Assembly: GCF_900101765.1 (NCBI RefSeq)
Contig: NZ_LT627735.1
Span: forward strand, 186,001-250,000
DNA length: 64,000 nucleotides
DNA from: Nonlabens sp. Hel1_33_55
GTDB taxonomy: Bacteria > Bacteroidota > Bacteroidia > Flavobacteriales > Flavobacteriaceae
Direction: 5' to 3'
In this document: positions 49,334 to 58,342 of the stretch, one piece after another
How the letters are laid out: each line of letters starts with the position of its first letter
Numbering within the stretch: the stretch's first letter is position 1
Translations under genes and position numbers: made by a program
The notes under the pieces: model-generated
What the model was told of the DNA's origin: nothing
Databases searched by the model: none
Seen by the model: only the letters and a program-made list of their open reading frames with translations

Positions 49334-51484
49334 TTACCTGTGTATTACTGCTTGAATGCTATCAAATGTGGTTTCACCAAATCTCATACGAAAATCAAAA
49401 TCTGCACCAAAACCTAGTGCCGATAAAGTAAAGGAATGCGTACCTGCTGGTAGTTCAACATAACCACTACCGCTTAAATAATAAAAGCCTGATGCGTAAG
49501 TACCATTTGCCGATGCTCTATTTGTATAAGTACCGGTGTCATATCCATAATGATTAGCATTATCACCATTGACAGTAAACCATGCTCTAAATAATCGAGG
49601 AGCACCATCTGTAATAACGCCACCGTTTGATCTATTGACTCCTACACTAAATTGATAGGAATATTGAACTAATGAAGGCTGTGTCAAAGTAATCGTTGAT
49701 GTGTTTAAATTTGTCTCTACACCTGAGCCATTGTTTGATGTGATGGTGACACCAGGTGTAAAGTCCCTCAAATTCAAGGGCATTTTACTTTGAACTAAGG
49801 ATGGCTGGGTAATTAAATCTCCATCTGTATTGACATACACTGGAAATGCATCATCATCAGCAGTGGTGTAAACATTACCGTTATTTGCCGCATTCAATCC
49901 ATCAATTCTCATGGTAGAATTGGCACCTGCAATATGTATTTCTCTTTTTGGGGCATTGTTTTTTACACCAACATAACCTGAAGGGTTCAGGTTAATATCA
50001 TCATTAAAGCCATTGTCACCATCATTTTCAATACCAATGGTTAACAAAGCATTTTCTGTGCTTGAACCATTTCCAGAACCGTCATCTTCGAACCTGATAT
50101 ATCCATAATCACTATTGATGTTTTCACGACTTCTAAATACAATGGAAGACGCTCCACCTGCATTGCCATGTTCAAGCGTAATAGAGCCATTAGCGGCACT
50201 TCCAGCATTTCCAGTAGCTTCAACAATATGCAGTGAAGAAGAGGGATTATTGGTGCCAATGCCTACATTGCCATTGGTCCAGATGTTATCGTCAATACTT
50301 GCAGGAGCAGTCGTTGTATTAGAAGTAAACCAATCTGCATCACTATCAATGACAGGAGCAGAACTAATGACATTACCAGCGGCATCTAGACCTAAAATTC
50401 TAGTAGGAGTTTCGTTCTGGAAACTACCAACATAAGATGGTAAAGCAAGCTGAGAAGTATTAAGAATTGTCAATGCATCAGTATTATCCGTTCTAAAATT
50501 GAAAGCATTGTTTGTTTGAAAAGTAAAAGGAGTATTAATATCTGTAACGTCTGGTTGCAAAATATTTAATGGCCTCCCAGAAGATGTATTTAATTGAAAC
50601 ATTAAGTGTTCAAAGTCTGAAGAATCTTCATCAATCTGTAATCTGGCATTTGGGGTAACCGTTCCTATTCCTGTATTTCCATTAGCCTCTACTCTAAAGT
50701 TTCCACCGGTATATGTTCCATTCGTATTCGGAGTGGTTCCTAGTTGAATTCCTCCTGTGGACCAGTAGTCATTATCGGTAATATCGACTCCCCAAAATGG
50801 AGCTCCTTCATCTACAGTTCTACCAGAAATCCAATATTTGTTAGCTCCAGGATCAGAAGATGTACTTGCCAGCTCAATAAGGCTAAAGCCATCATCACCA
50901 CTATTTATAGGGCCGCTTTTGAAAACTTTAAGAACCGAGCTGTGATCTTGACCACCACCACCTGCGTCCTGATCTTCAATGGTGAAAACGTCTATTTCTC
51001 CGGTCAAATTATTTGATTGAACAAAGTTGAAGGAATTTTCATTTCCATTACCTATGACATCTAAGGTGCCCGTAGGGTTGGACTTATTGATTCCAAAGGA
51101 TCCATTTGTAAAATTTAGATCTTCAGTATTTAAATCATAGGTTCTAGTCTCTGAGTCTTGGGTAAGGTTAGTTGTAGCAAGATTTGTATCGTCACCAGAA
51201 TTCACTGCAACCCATACAGATCCATCCCAATAATAAAAACCAACAGAGTGTGCACCAGTTGCGTTAAATACCATGGTTCCTACTTCAGGTGTAGCTGTTA
51301 AAGGTGCCTGTGTACTAAGATCGTCAATCTGAACTTTAGGAATCAAAATACCTTTATCACCATTCCCGTCGTCGACATGCAGTAATGTACCAGCAGAAGG
51401 AAAAGTAGTCCCTATTCCTACTTGCGCAAAGGTGAGCACTGGTAAGACTGCTAGGACGATTAATAGAAGTATTTTTGTTTTCAT
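49334..51484 (-). CDS. Large secreted protein with VGIGTTNP-type repeats
   Basis: A 716-residue secreted protein (signal ending TFA-QVGIG). It has repeats of the form VGIGTTFPSAGTLLHVDDG, FGINKSNPTGTLDVIG, TGIGTVTPNARLQIDE and VGIGTNNPSSSLHIVE, as in tail-fibre-like shaft proteins of Bacteroidetes, and a C-terminal beta-sandwich-like part (about 590-716; SYQFSVGVNRSNGG). No type IX tail was recognised. Function unknown; a surface fibre is an inference. It lacks palindrome copies and is richer in A+T and Asn/Thr than the neighbourhood. Confidence 0.78.
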   Translation of the reverse strand: MKTKILLLIVLAVLPVLTFAQVGIGTTFPSAGTLLHVDDGNGDKGILIPKVQIDDLSTQAPLTATPEVGTMVFNATGAHSVGFYYWDGSVWVAVNSGDDTNLATTNLTQDSETRTYDLNTEDLNFTNGSFGINKSNPTGTLDVIGNGNENSFNFVQSNNLTGEIDVFTIEDQDAGGGGQDHSSVLKVFKSGPINSGDDGFSLIELASTSSDPGANKYWISGRTVDEGAPFWGVDITDNDYWSTGGIQLGTTPNTNGTYTGGNFRVEANGNTGIGTVTPNARLQIDEDSSDFEHLMFQLNTSSGRPLNILQPDVTDINTPFTFQTNNAFNFRTDNTDALTILNTSQLALPSYVGSFQNETPTRILGLDAAGNVISSAPVIDSDADWFTSNTTTAPASIDDNIWTNGNVGIGTNNPSSSLHIVEATGNAGSAANGSITLEHGNAGGASSIVFRSRENINSDYGYIRFEDDGSGNGSSTENALLTIGIENDGDNGFNDDINLNPSGYVGVKNNAPKREIHIAGANSTMRIDGLNAANNGNVYTTADDDAFPVYVNTDGDLITQPSLVQSKMPLNLRDFTPGVTITSNNGSGVETNLNTSTITLTQPSLVQYSYQFSVGVNRSNGGVITDGAPRLFRAWFTVNGDNANHYGYDTGTYTNRASANGTYASGFYYLSGSGYVELPAGTHSFTLSALGFGADFDFRMRFGETTFDSIQAVIHR

Positions 51485-51502
51485 TAGTTGAATAATAATG
51501 AT

Positions 51503-51510
51503 ACAAAATT
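51503..51510 (-). promoter_or_regulatory. -7 promoter box of the secreted repeat-protein gene
   Basis: On the minus strand TAATTTTG, a full match to TAnnTTTG, 18 bases before the ATG. Confidence 0.45.
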
Positions 51511-51686
51511 ATGCTTAAACATCGATTAAATACAATAAAAACAGATTAAAAAAGATTAGTATATTGTAAAACACTGAACAACAGCTATATAAAAAATAAC
51601 ATGTCTGAGTCAATCGTGTTGTTCATCGGTAATGAATGTTTTACAATTAGTTTCATTCCTCTAAATCAATGATTTAATTTTATTTC

Positions 51687-52976
51687 ATGTCTAGATTTTT
51701 TCTTGTTTCCACTAGTATTTTAGGTAAGCTAGGAATTGCTGGAATATGCCTGTATCCTTTTGTGATTGTATCTAATGAATCACACAAAGAAGATATGCGC
51801 TTAGTAAATCACGAGCGCATTCATTTGAGACAACAGATTGAACTGTTGATCTTGCCATTTTATATTTGGTATTTAATAGAGTATGTAATAGGGCGTTTTA
51901 CTATGAGCCATGATCAAGCCTATCGCAATATTGTCTTTGAGCGTGAGGCCTATGCTCGTGAAAGTGATTTAGACTATCTCAAAAAGCGATCATTATGGCA
52001 GTTTTTAAATTTTTATAGAGACTCTTCAAAACATGAATTATTTAAGGAGGCAACATCAATAACTCAATCATTTAAAACATTTCCCGATAAAGAGATAATA
52101 CTAGATATAAAGAGAGAAGATCAATTGCATCCCACGGTATCTGGTAATAAGGTGCGAAAACTTAAATACAATCTGGACCACGCCCTAAATAGTGGATTTG
52201 AGCAAATAATCACATTTGGCGGTGCTTACTCAAATCATATTGCTGCAACCGCTGCAGCTTGTGATATACTTGGTCTACGATCGGTTGGTGTGATTAGAGG
52301 TGAAGAGTTGGGTGCAGATCTACAGAAAACCTTATCAAACAACATCACGCTCAAAACAGCTGTTGACAATGGAATGGAGCTGGCTTTTGTTACCAGAGAG
52401 GAATATAAAATGAAGGATCAACCGTCATTTATTTCGCATCTTTTAGAAAAGTACGGTTCCAGTTTTATCATTCCAGAAGGTGGAACCAATGAGTTGGCAG
52501 TCAAAGGCAGTGCGGAAATATTATCGCAGCAGGACCAACAAAACTACGAGTTCATTTGTGTTGCAGCGGGCACCGGCGGCACGGCAGCAGGAATTATAGA
52601 AAGCTCGCATAGCAATCAGCATGTGTTTGTTTTTTCTGCGCTTAAAGGCGATTTCCTCAAGAATGAGATTGAAAAGTATACCGACCGTAAAAATTTTACG
52701 TTATTCTCTGAGGACACATTTGGCGGTTATGCAAAATCTACGGATGAATTGATAAATTATATGAATGCACGCTTTCGCGAAAGCGGAATTCCTCTAGATC
52801 CTATCTACACGGGAAAAATGATGTATCGTATCGAACAGATGATTGCAAGCGGCTATTTTACCGACAAAACTCGTATTTTAGCCATCCATACGGGCGGTCT
52901 TCAGGGTATTCCTGGATTCAATCGCAGACTTAAGAAAAAAGGACGTCTACCACTACAGTATGAAGATCACATTTAA
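51687..52976 (+). CDS. Fusion of a small HExxH membrane domain with a PLP ACC-deaminase/D-cysteine desulfhydrase-like enzyme
   Basis: A 429-residue protein. Residues 1-110 form a small domain with HERIH (a zinc-metalloprotease-like HExxH, about 42-46), hydrophobic segments (LLILPFYIWYLIEYVI) and FEREAYARE. From about residue 140 a fold-type II PLP enzyme follows: KREDQLHPTVSGNKVRKLKYNL with the PLP lysine, GGAYSNHIAATAAA and AAGTGGTAAGI, as in 1-aminocyclopropane-1-carboxylate deaminase or D-cysteine desulfhydrase. Both parts usually appear as separate proteins in flavobacteria (recollection). A palindrome encodes RFRES near residue 362. The gene overlaps the next by 17 bases. Confidence 0.85.
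   Translation: MSRFFLVSTSILGKLGIAGICLYPFVIVSNESHKEDMRLVNHERIHLRQQIELLILPFYIWYLIEYVIGRFTMSHDQAYRNIVFEREAYARESDLDYLKKRSLWQFLNFYRDSSKHELFKEATSITQSFKTFPDKEIILDIKREDQLHPTVSGNKVRKLKYNLDHALNSGFEQIITFGGAYSNHIAATAAACDILGLRSVGVIRGEELGADLQKTLSNNITLKTAVDNGMELAFVTREEYKMKDQPSFISHLLEKYGSSFIIPEGGTNELAVKGSAEILSQQDQQNYEFICVAAGTGGTAAGIIESSHSNQHVFVFSALKGDFLKNEIEKYTDRKNFTLFSEDTFGGYAKSTDELINYMNARFRESGIPLDPIYTGKMMYRIEQMIASGYFTDKTRILAIHTGGLQGIPGFNRRLKKKGRLPLQYEDHI
52770..52785. repeat. 16-bp dispersed palindrome, exact
   Basis: Inside the ACC-deaminase-like gene, RFRES frame. Confidence 0.95.
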
Positions 52977-53805
52977 GACTTTTCTCATTTTATTTTTAGC
53001 TGCAGGCCTATTGGTTTCCTGTGGTTCAAAAAACAAAGTAGTCACTACCAAAAAACGCAACCGTACCTCAAGAACGGTAAAAAAAATACCTGAAGAACGC
53101 GTTGTTGACGTCAAGGAAACTGATGAAAAAGTAACGAGAACCATCACACCTTCTGGAAAGGATGATGTGAGTACCTATATCGATAATTTTGCCGCAGATG
53201 CGATGAAGGAGATGCAGCTGTACAAAATTCCTGCGAGCATCACTCTTGCTCAAGGAATTCTGGAAAGTGGCTCTGGAAAAGGCCGACTTGCAGTGGAGGC
53301 GAACAACCATTTTGGCGTTAAATGTCACACAGGTTGGACCGGTAATAAAATCTATCACGATGATGATGCCTCTCAAGAATGTTTTAGAAAATACAGAGAT
53401 GCGTCATATTCATATAGAGACCATTCTCTTTTCCTAACAGAACGCTCCAGATATAGCGGGCTTTTCAAACTGGATGCAGATGATTACAAAGCTTGGGCAA
53501 AAGGTTTGAAAGATGCCGGCTATGCTACCGACAGAAAATATCCAGACAAGTTAATTTCCTTAATAGAGAGATATAGATTGGATCGATATGATGCACAGGT
53601 TTTAGGTAAAAAGCCTATGGAACTGCCAGCAGAAGCAGGTGCTACAGACCAGATCCAGTATACTATCATTAAAGGAGATACACTATACGGTCTGGCCAAA
53701 AAACATAATACTACCGTGGATCGCATCAAACTTATTAATGGTTTGAGAGATAATTCCATCAGCATAGGTTCGACCATTTTGATCGAGCCGGACACAAAAA
53801 ATTAA
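52960..53805 (+). CDS. Glucosaminidase (GH73-type) lipoprotein with LysM domain
   Basis: A 281-residue lipoprotein (signal ending AAGLLVSC). The glucosaminidase domain (about 65-210) shows IPASITLAQGILESGSGKGRLAVEANNHFGVKC with a catalytic Glu (LESGSG), and CFRKYRDASYSYRDHSLFL. A C-terminal LysM domain (about 228-277; YTIIKGDTLYGLAKKHNTTV) binds peptidoglycan. It begins within the preceding gene and is followed by hemL after 2 bases, so all three are probably one operon. Confidence 0.9.
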   Translation: MKITFKTFLILFLAAGLLVSCGSKNKVVTTKKRNRTSRTVKKIPEERVVDVKETDEKVTRTITPSGKDDVSTYIDNFAADAMKEMQLYKIPASITLAQGILESGSGKGRLAVEANNHFGVKCHTGWTGNKIYHDDDASQECFRKYRDASYSYRDHSLFLTERSRYSGLFKLDADDYKAWAKGLKDAGYATDRKYPDKLISLIERYRLDRYDAQVLGKKPMELPAEAGATDQIQYTIIKGDTLYGLAKKHNTTVDRIKLINGLRDNSISIGSTILIEPDTKN

Positions 53806-53807
53806 GC

Positions 53808-55100
53808 ATGTCATTTACCTATAAAAGAAGCAGCTCACTTTTTAGTGAGGCAAAACAATATATTCCTGGTGGAGTCAACTCGCCAGTAAGAGCATTTAAT
53901 GCGGTAGGCGGCGATCCAGTATATGTGAAAAGCGCCAAAGGCGCCTATCTCCATACAGAAGATGGTCACCAACTTATAGATTATATCGCTTCCTGGGGTC
54001 CCATGATTCTAGGACATGCTTTTGATCCAGTGGTAGATGCCGTTGTAGAGGCGACCAAGAATGGAACCTCTTATGGAATGCCTACTGAAATTGAAACCCA
54101 AATAGCAAAATTAGTAGTATCCATGGCGCCCAACATCGATCAGGTGCGCATGGTGAATAGTGGTACAGAGGCTTGTATGAGTGCCGTACGTCTCGCTCGT
54201 GGGTTTACCGGTCGTGAAAAGATTATCAAGTTTGCAGGTTGTTATCACGGTCATAGCGATTCGTTTTTGATACAGGCTGGTAGTGGTGCGGTTACCTTTG
54301 GTAGTCCTAATAGTCCAGGCGTGACAAAAGGAACAGCACAAGACACCTTACTAGCAGATTATAACAATCTGGATCAGGTCGCTGAAATCTTTGATAAAAA
54401 CAAGGATGAAATTGCCTGTGTCATCATCGAGCCTATAGCCGGTAATATGGGATGCATCGTTCCCAGCGATGGATTTTTGGAAGGAATACGTGAATTGTGT
54501 GATGCAAACGGTGCTCTTTTTGTTTTTGATGAGGTCATGACAGGATTTAGACTGGCTCGTGGTGGTGCACAAGAAACTACTGGTGTGAAGGCAGATATTG
54601 TTACCTATGGTAAAGTAATTGGTGGTGGATTGCCCGTTGGTGCATTTGCGGCGAGGCAGGAAATCATGAATCATCTGGCGCCTTTAGGTCCTGTGTATCA
54701 AGCGGGAACATTGAGTGGGAATCCGCTGGCGATGAGCGCTGGTCTTGCGATGCTGGAACACTTGAACGACCACCCAGATATTTTTGTCAATCTCGCTCAA
54801 AAATCTGAGCATCTACATAAAGGAATTGCTGACGTTCTTTCGGCTAAAGGGATCGATCACCAGATCAATAGGTATGGGAGCATGATATCAGTACATTTCA
54901 CAGATGAACCTGTCACTGATTTTGCAAGTGCCGCAAAAGGTAATAACGAATGGTTCAAAAAATACTTTCACGGGTTGTTGGAACGTGGCATTTATTTGCC
55001 GCCTAGTGCTTTTGAAAGCTATTTCTTAAACGATGCCTTGAGCTATGAAGATATCGAACGCACGATCACCGCGGTTGAAGATGTGGTTTCTAAATGGTAG
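53808..55100 (+). CDS. hemL: Glutamate-1-semialdehyde 2,1-aminomutase
   Basis: A 430-residue PLP enzyme making 5-aminolevulinate for haem synthesis in the C5 pathway. Motifs are PGGVNSPVRAFNAVGG, VNSGTEACMSAVRLARGFTGR, FAGCYHGHSDSFL and the PLP lysine in TYGKVIGGGLPVGAF. Complete and normal in length. Last gene of the ACC-deaminase-like / glucosaminidase / hemL run. Confidence 0.96.
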   Translation: MSFTYKRSSSLFSEAKQYIPGGVNSPVRAFNAVGGDPVYVKSAKGAYLHTEDGHQLIDYIASWGPMILGHAFDPVVDAVVEATKNGTSYGMPTEIETQIAKLVVSMAPNIDQVRMVNSGTEACMSAVRLARGFTGREKIIKFAGCYHGHSDSFLIQAGSGAVTFGSPNSPGVTKGTAQDTLLADYNNLDQVAEIFDKNKDEIACVIIEPIAGNMGCIVPSDGFLEGIRELCDANGALFVFDEVMTGFRLARGGAQETTGVKADIVTYGKVIGGGLPVGAFAARQEIMNHLAPLGPVYQAGTLSGNPLAMSAGLAMLEHLNDHPDIFVNLAQKSEHLHKGIADVLSAKGIDHQINRYGSMISVHFTDEPVTDFASAAKGNNEWFKKYFHGLLERGIYLPPSAFESYFLNDALSYEDIERTITAVEDVVSKW

Positions 55101-55117
55101 GATGATGAAGGTATTTT

Positions 55118-55133
55118 CGCTTTCGCGAAAGCG
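55118..55133. repeat. 16-bp dispersed palindrome, exact
   Basis: Between the convergent hemL and 55140 genes; no T run follows, so it is not a standard terminator. Confidence 0.95.
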
Positions 55134-55139
55134 AATTTC

Positions 55140-55529
55140 CTAAGAATCTAAAGGAACAACCACCAACAATTTGCGATAGTTTTCCTCACCTAGCAACGAT
55201 CTAAGTTCAAATTTGTATTTGGTCTCCAATTCTTTGAGTTCCATCTGTTGCTCGCGAGTAAAGGTTTTGCTTTTCAGATATACATTGGATTCCTTTGCGT
55301 GGAGATGCACCAATTTTTTCAATTCAGGAATAGTTTCCTTGTCTAATTGCGTTTTAGATAAAATGAGTTTCGTTTCTTTTTTTGCATCTACTGGTTTCAA
55401 GGTATTCTTGATAGGATATTGCACCTCAAAACCCGAATCCTCATCAATTGAAAGAGTAGTTTCTTGAGCAAATAAGCTCATTGAGATAACAAAAAAAGGG
55501 ATCGATAAGAATATCTGTAAACGAGTCAA
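55140..55529 (-). CDS. Small secreted protein of unknown function
   Basis: A 129-residue protein with a signal peptide (ending SLFA-QE). The mature part is short and helical (LDKETIPELKKLVHLHAKES, FTREQQMELKELETKYKFEL) with LTxxQ-like character, so it might be a periplasmic Spy-like protein similar in style to the next gene. I do not recognise a family. Confidence 0.65.
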   Translation of the reverse strand: MTRLQIFLSIPFFVISMSLFAQETTLSIDEDSGFEVQYPIKNTLKPVDAKKETKLILSKTQLDKETIPELKKLVHLHAKESNVYLKSKTFTREQQMELKELETKYKFELRSLLGEENYRKLLVVVPLDS

Positions 55530-55582
55530 AATGTAGCGGCTTTACAACTGCTAACGTAATATAAATAAGGATCGTATAAAAA

Positions 55583-55620
55583 GAAAAACTCTGGAATCTT
55601 TGTTAAATTCCAGAGCCTCT
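55583..55620 (-). terminator. Terminator of the Spy-like gene
   Basis: CTCTGGAAT and ATTCCAGAG form the stem; on the minus strand it is followed by TTTTTCTTTTT. Confidence 0.85.
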
Positions 55621-55637
55621 CATCAACCAACTACTAC

Positions 55638-56099
55638 TTATTTTCTAGATCTGCGCGCTTCATCTTTACGCCCGCGAGATCTATGCTCTTTCATCACCGC
55701 CATTTTTTCAAACTTGGTGTATTGGTCATCATTTAAAATCTCTTTGAAAGCTCTTTTTGTAGCGATCTTTTGATCCATACGAGCCTCTGCCATCGCCATT
55801 CTTTCTTCTTTAGAAGGCTTGCTGTTTTCTTTGTTTGCTGCTCTATTAGCCATCATTTCTTTTCTCTTGATAGCATTGTTCAACATCACTTTCTCCACTT
55901 GAGCTTCTTGTTTATTAGTAAGATCCAGTGCTAGGGTCATTCGTTTTGCTTGCATGGAAGCCATTGCTTCAGGTTCCATTTTTTCTGCACGAGCAATACG
56001 TTTTTCCATACGATCACCACGATCACGGTCTTGATTTTTCTGTGCTTGTGCTGTGAATGCAAGTAGCATCAACAAGGCAGGTAGGATTAACTTTTTCAT
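55638..56099 (-). CDS. Spy/CpxP-like periplasmic protein
   Basis: A 153-residue protein. The ATG at 56099 is used because it opens the signal peptide MKKLILPALLMLLAFTAQAQ. The rest is highly charged and helical, with two LTxxQ-like stretches (LDLTNKQEAQVEKVML and FKEILNDDQYTKFEKM), as in Spy/CpxP-type and related heavy-metal or envelope-stress chaperones. It is a single gene with its own terminator. Confidence 0.78.
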   Translation of the reverse strand: MKKLILPALLMLLAFTAQAQKNQDRDRGDRMEKRIARAEKMEPEAMASMQAKRMTLALDLTNKQEAQVEKVMLNNAIKRKEMMANRAANKENSKPSKEERMAMAEARMDQKIATKRAFKEILNDDQYTKFEKMAVMKEHRSRGRKDEARRSRK

Positions 56100-56244
56100 T
56101 TTATTTTGTTTTAATTTGTTCAACGACTTTGTGACGTCAAATCAATAAAAAAGTTTGATGTAGCCTTTTATTCAGTATAGAAATTGAAAAAATAATTATT
56201 ACTAAAACTAACTTGTTAAAGCAAGCTAGTTAAATGGATTTAAG

Positions 56245-57981
56245 CTAATTGACTTTTGAATCCGCAATTAATTTAGAATGTATTTTTGTGACGAAATGTT
56301 CAATTTTTATAGGATTGAAGGATTCTAAAATTGCGTCCACTCCATATTCAGAACCTTTAATGTTTCTGCCTATGCTGTGCAATCCATCAATTGGTTTTCC
56401 ATCTACTAGATGAGTGTTATTGATATCCACATGGATCCCTAATTTGTCTTCCACCTGTTCCACGAGGTCATTTTCTTTGAGATTTCTTATGAGTGGCGAT
56501 GCCATTTCTTCCAGATTGGGAGATGACAGGATAGCATCAATTAATGCCTCACAGGTTATGGAGCCATTCTTATTTTTCAGCTGAAATCCGTTCGGGATTA
56601 ATTTTAAATCAGGATCGTTGACAAAATCTAGATTCATGATTCCAGCTTCATAAAGAGCAATAATTTGTAGAATACTTTCTACCGGCGGGCCAAAGCTGTA
56701 GCGCTTCGTTCCCTCATCCACTTGTATAAGCTCAGACATCAACTTTGGTGGTAGTTTGTGGCTATAGATGTTATATAGATCGGGTTGTAGCTGGCGCCAT
56801 ACTTGACCAATCGTATAATCCAAAGAAAAGGCATGAATCCCATAAGCCATTTCACAAGTGCGTTTCATGTATTCAACGACAGGCAAATTAGCATCTAGAA
56901 TATGGTCATGCTTTATGGTAGGATCCACTAACCAATCCACAATCAGCGAAACCAACCCAGACTTCCCGATAGAAGTATCATCAAACCTATCTTCCAAAGA
57001 ACTGTAGATGTCAGCGATTACTGTGGCGATGGGTTTAAGCAACTCTTTGATAGTAAGGTTGTCTGTGTTTCCTAATTGCTTATGCAGTTTAGCGAACAGG
57101 TCTTTCTTTTGTTTCTGATCCAATGAAAAATGATCATCTACATTCTTTCCTAAAGGTTTTGGTACAATAGGTAAACCATCCAGCGAATATGGAACCATCA
57201 GTACATCTGCTCCTTTTAAGGTATAGTCCAAATAAATAGAATCCTCTTGTTGCACAAAATCACCATCATAATGATCCATGATCATACGCATGACATCGAC
57301 CATAGAAAGCCCTAAGCCTTTGATCGCAAAAGTGCTTGCTGCTCCATAAATTTCCTTTGCTTGATTTGAGTAGCTGTTGTTTGAAAAGTATAGATCATTA
57401 TCTACTGCATGTTTTTTGAATTTTTGATTCTCGTCTGACATTGCCGTAGAGACATGCCCTATGGCTATTAGCACATTAGTAGATTCAAAGAGGCCGTCAT
57501 CTTCAGTAAAAACCTGAAATTTTCCATTGAGTTTTTCAATGTTGTCCACTTTAGAGCGAACCAACTCAATCACCTCAAGCGTGATCAATCGCTCTATAAA
57601 GCTGTTGGCTCTTTGCGACAAATAGGTGCCCATCACTCTTCTGGGCTGGAATGCATCTTTAGTGTAATTTGGTTCATGATCCATAACAGTCTCCAGCCAT
57701 TCAAAATAACATGGAAACTCTGGAAAAGTGGTGCCTTGTAAATCAAATGCTGGCCTTGCTGGAAAATCTTTAAGTGCGCGGTCAGTGATATTACTTAGAT
57801 TGGAAGGTGTTTGATCTACTTTCCAGGCGGTTCCAGTTCCCAGCACGTCACTAGATTCAAAAATCAAGATAAATGGTAATACCTTCAGCTCACTTCTGGA
57901 AAAGGAAATATAGAGTTGTTCAAGTGCAAAAAGTCCTCGTGGACCTAGCCCAATAAGGGATAAAAAGGGATTGGATTTCAT
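56245..57981 (-). CDS. FAD/NAD(P)-binding protein (NAD_binding_9 type)
   Basis: A 578-residue flavoprotein-like protein. The ATG at 57981 is preferred because it directly precedes the dinucleotide-binding motif SLIGLGPRGLFALEQL; the 58035 start adds a hydrophobic leader without clear use. Further features are GTGTAWKVDQTPSNLSNI and IKGLGLSMVDVMRMI, as in the PF13454-type family that includes HsrR-like proteins. The reaction is unknown. No operon partners. Confidence 0.82.
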   Translation of the reverse strand: MKSNPFLSLIGLGPRGLFALEQLYISFSRSELKVLPFILIFESSDVLGTGTAWKVDQTPSNLSNITDRALKDFPARPAFDLQGTTFPEFPCYFEWLETVMDHEPNYTKDAFQPRRVMGTYLSQRANSFIERLITLEVIELVRSKVDNIEKLNGKFQVFTEDDGLFESTNVLIAIGHVSTAMSDENQKFKKHAVDNDLYFSNNSYSNQAKEIYGAASTFAIKGLGLSMVDVMRMIMDHYDGDFVQQEDSIYLDYTLKGADVLMVPYSLDGLPIVPKPLGKNVDDHFSLDQKQKKDLFAKLHKQLGNTDNLTIKELLKPIATVIADIYSSLEDRFDDTSIGKSGLVSLIVDWLVDPTIKHDHILDANLPVVEYMKRTCEMAYGIHAFSLDYTIGQVWRQLQPDLYNIYSHKLPPKLMSELIQVDEGTKRYSFGPPVESILQIIALYEAGIMNLDFVNDPDLKLIPNGFQLKNKNGSITCEALIDAILSSPNLEEMASPLIRNLKENDLVEQVEDKLGIHVDINNTHLVDGKPIDGLHSIGRNIKGSEYGVDAILESFNPIKIEHFVTKIHSKLIADSKVN

Positions 57982-58186
57982 GGGACAAAGAACGTTCAAG
58001 GAAAATATAATAGTGGTAAATAATACCCAAACCATTTTTATGATTCTACCATGAGTTCAAGAAAACTCCTTGGTTTATAATCAATTTCAATCAAGCGAAC
58101 ATTGCAATTGAATTTCGCTCGTCAGTCTAAAGTTTTGCCAATCCACCAACAAGCCGTTTTTTCCTACGTTATCTTTAAAAGAAAAA

Positions 58187-58303
58187 ATGGGAAAGTTCTC
58201 AAAGATGGCCATACTCGCAAAATTAGGATGGAAAGGCTTCAAATGGTATCGTAAAAGACGCAAGAATAAAAAGTTGAAAAAGCAAACTAAACACTCGAAG
58301 TAG
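58187..58303 (+). CDS. Small basic protein, unknown function
   Basis: A 38-residue ORF: starts MGKFSKMAILAKLGWKGFKW and continues with a strongly basic tail (YRKRRKNKKLKKQTKHSK). A -7-like box TATCTTTA lies at 58170, 9 bases before the ATG. Amphipathic helix plus basic tail suggests a membrane or nucleic-acid contact, but this is speculation. It is too short for ordinary gene callers. Confidence 0.55.
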   Translation: MGKFSKMAILAKLGWKGFKWYRKRRKNKKLKKQTKHSK

Positions 58304-58342
58304 GAATTTATAAAGTGATCTACACGTGATTAAATAATCGCA

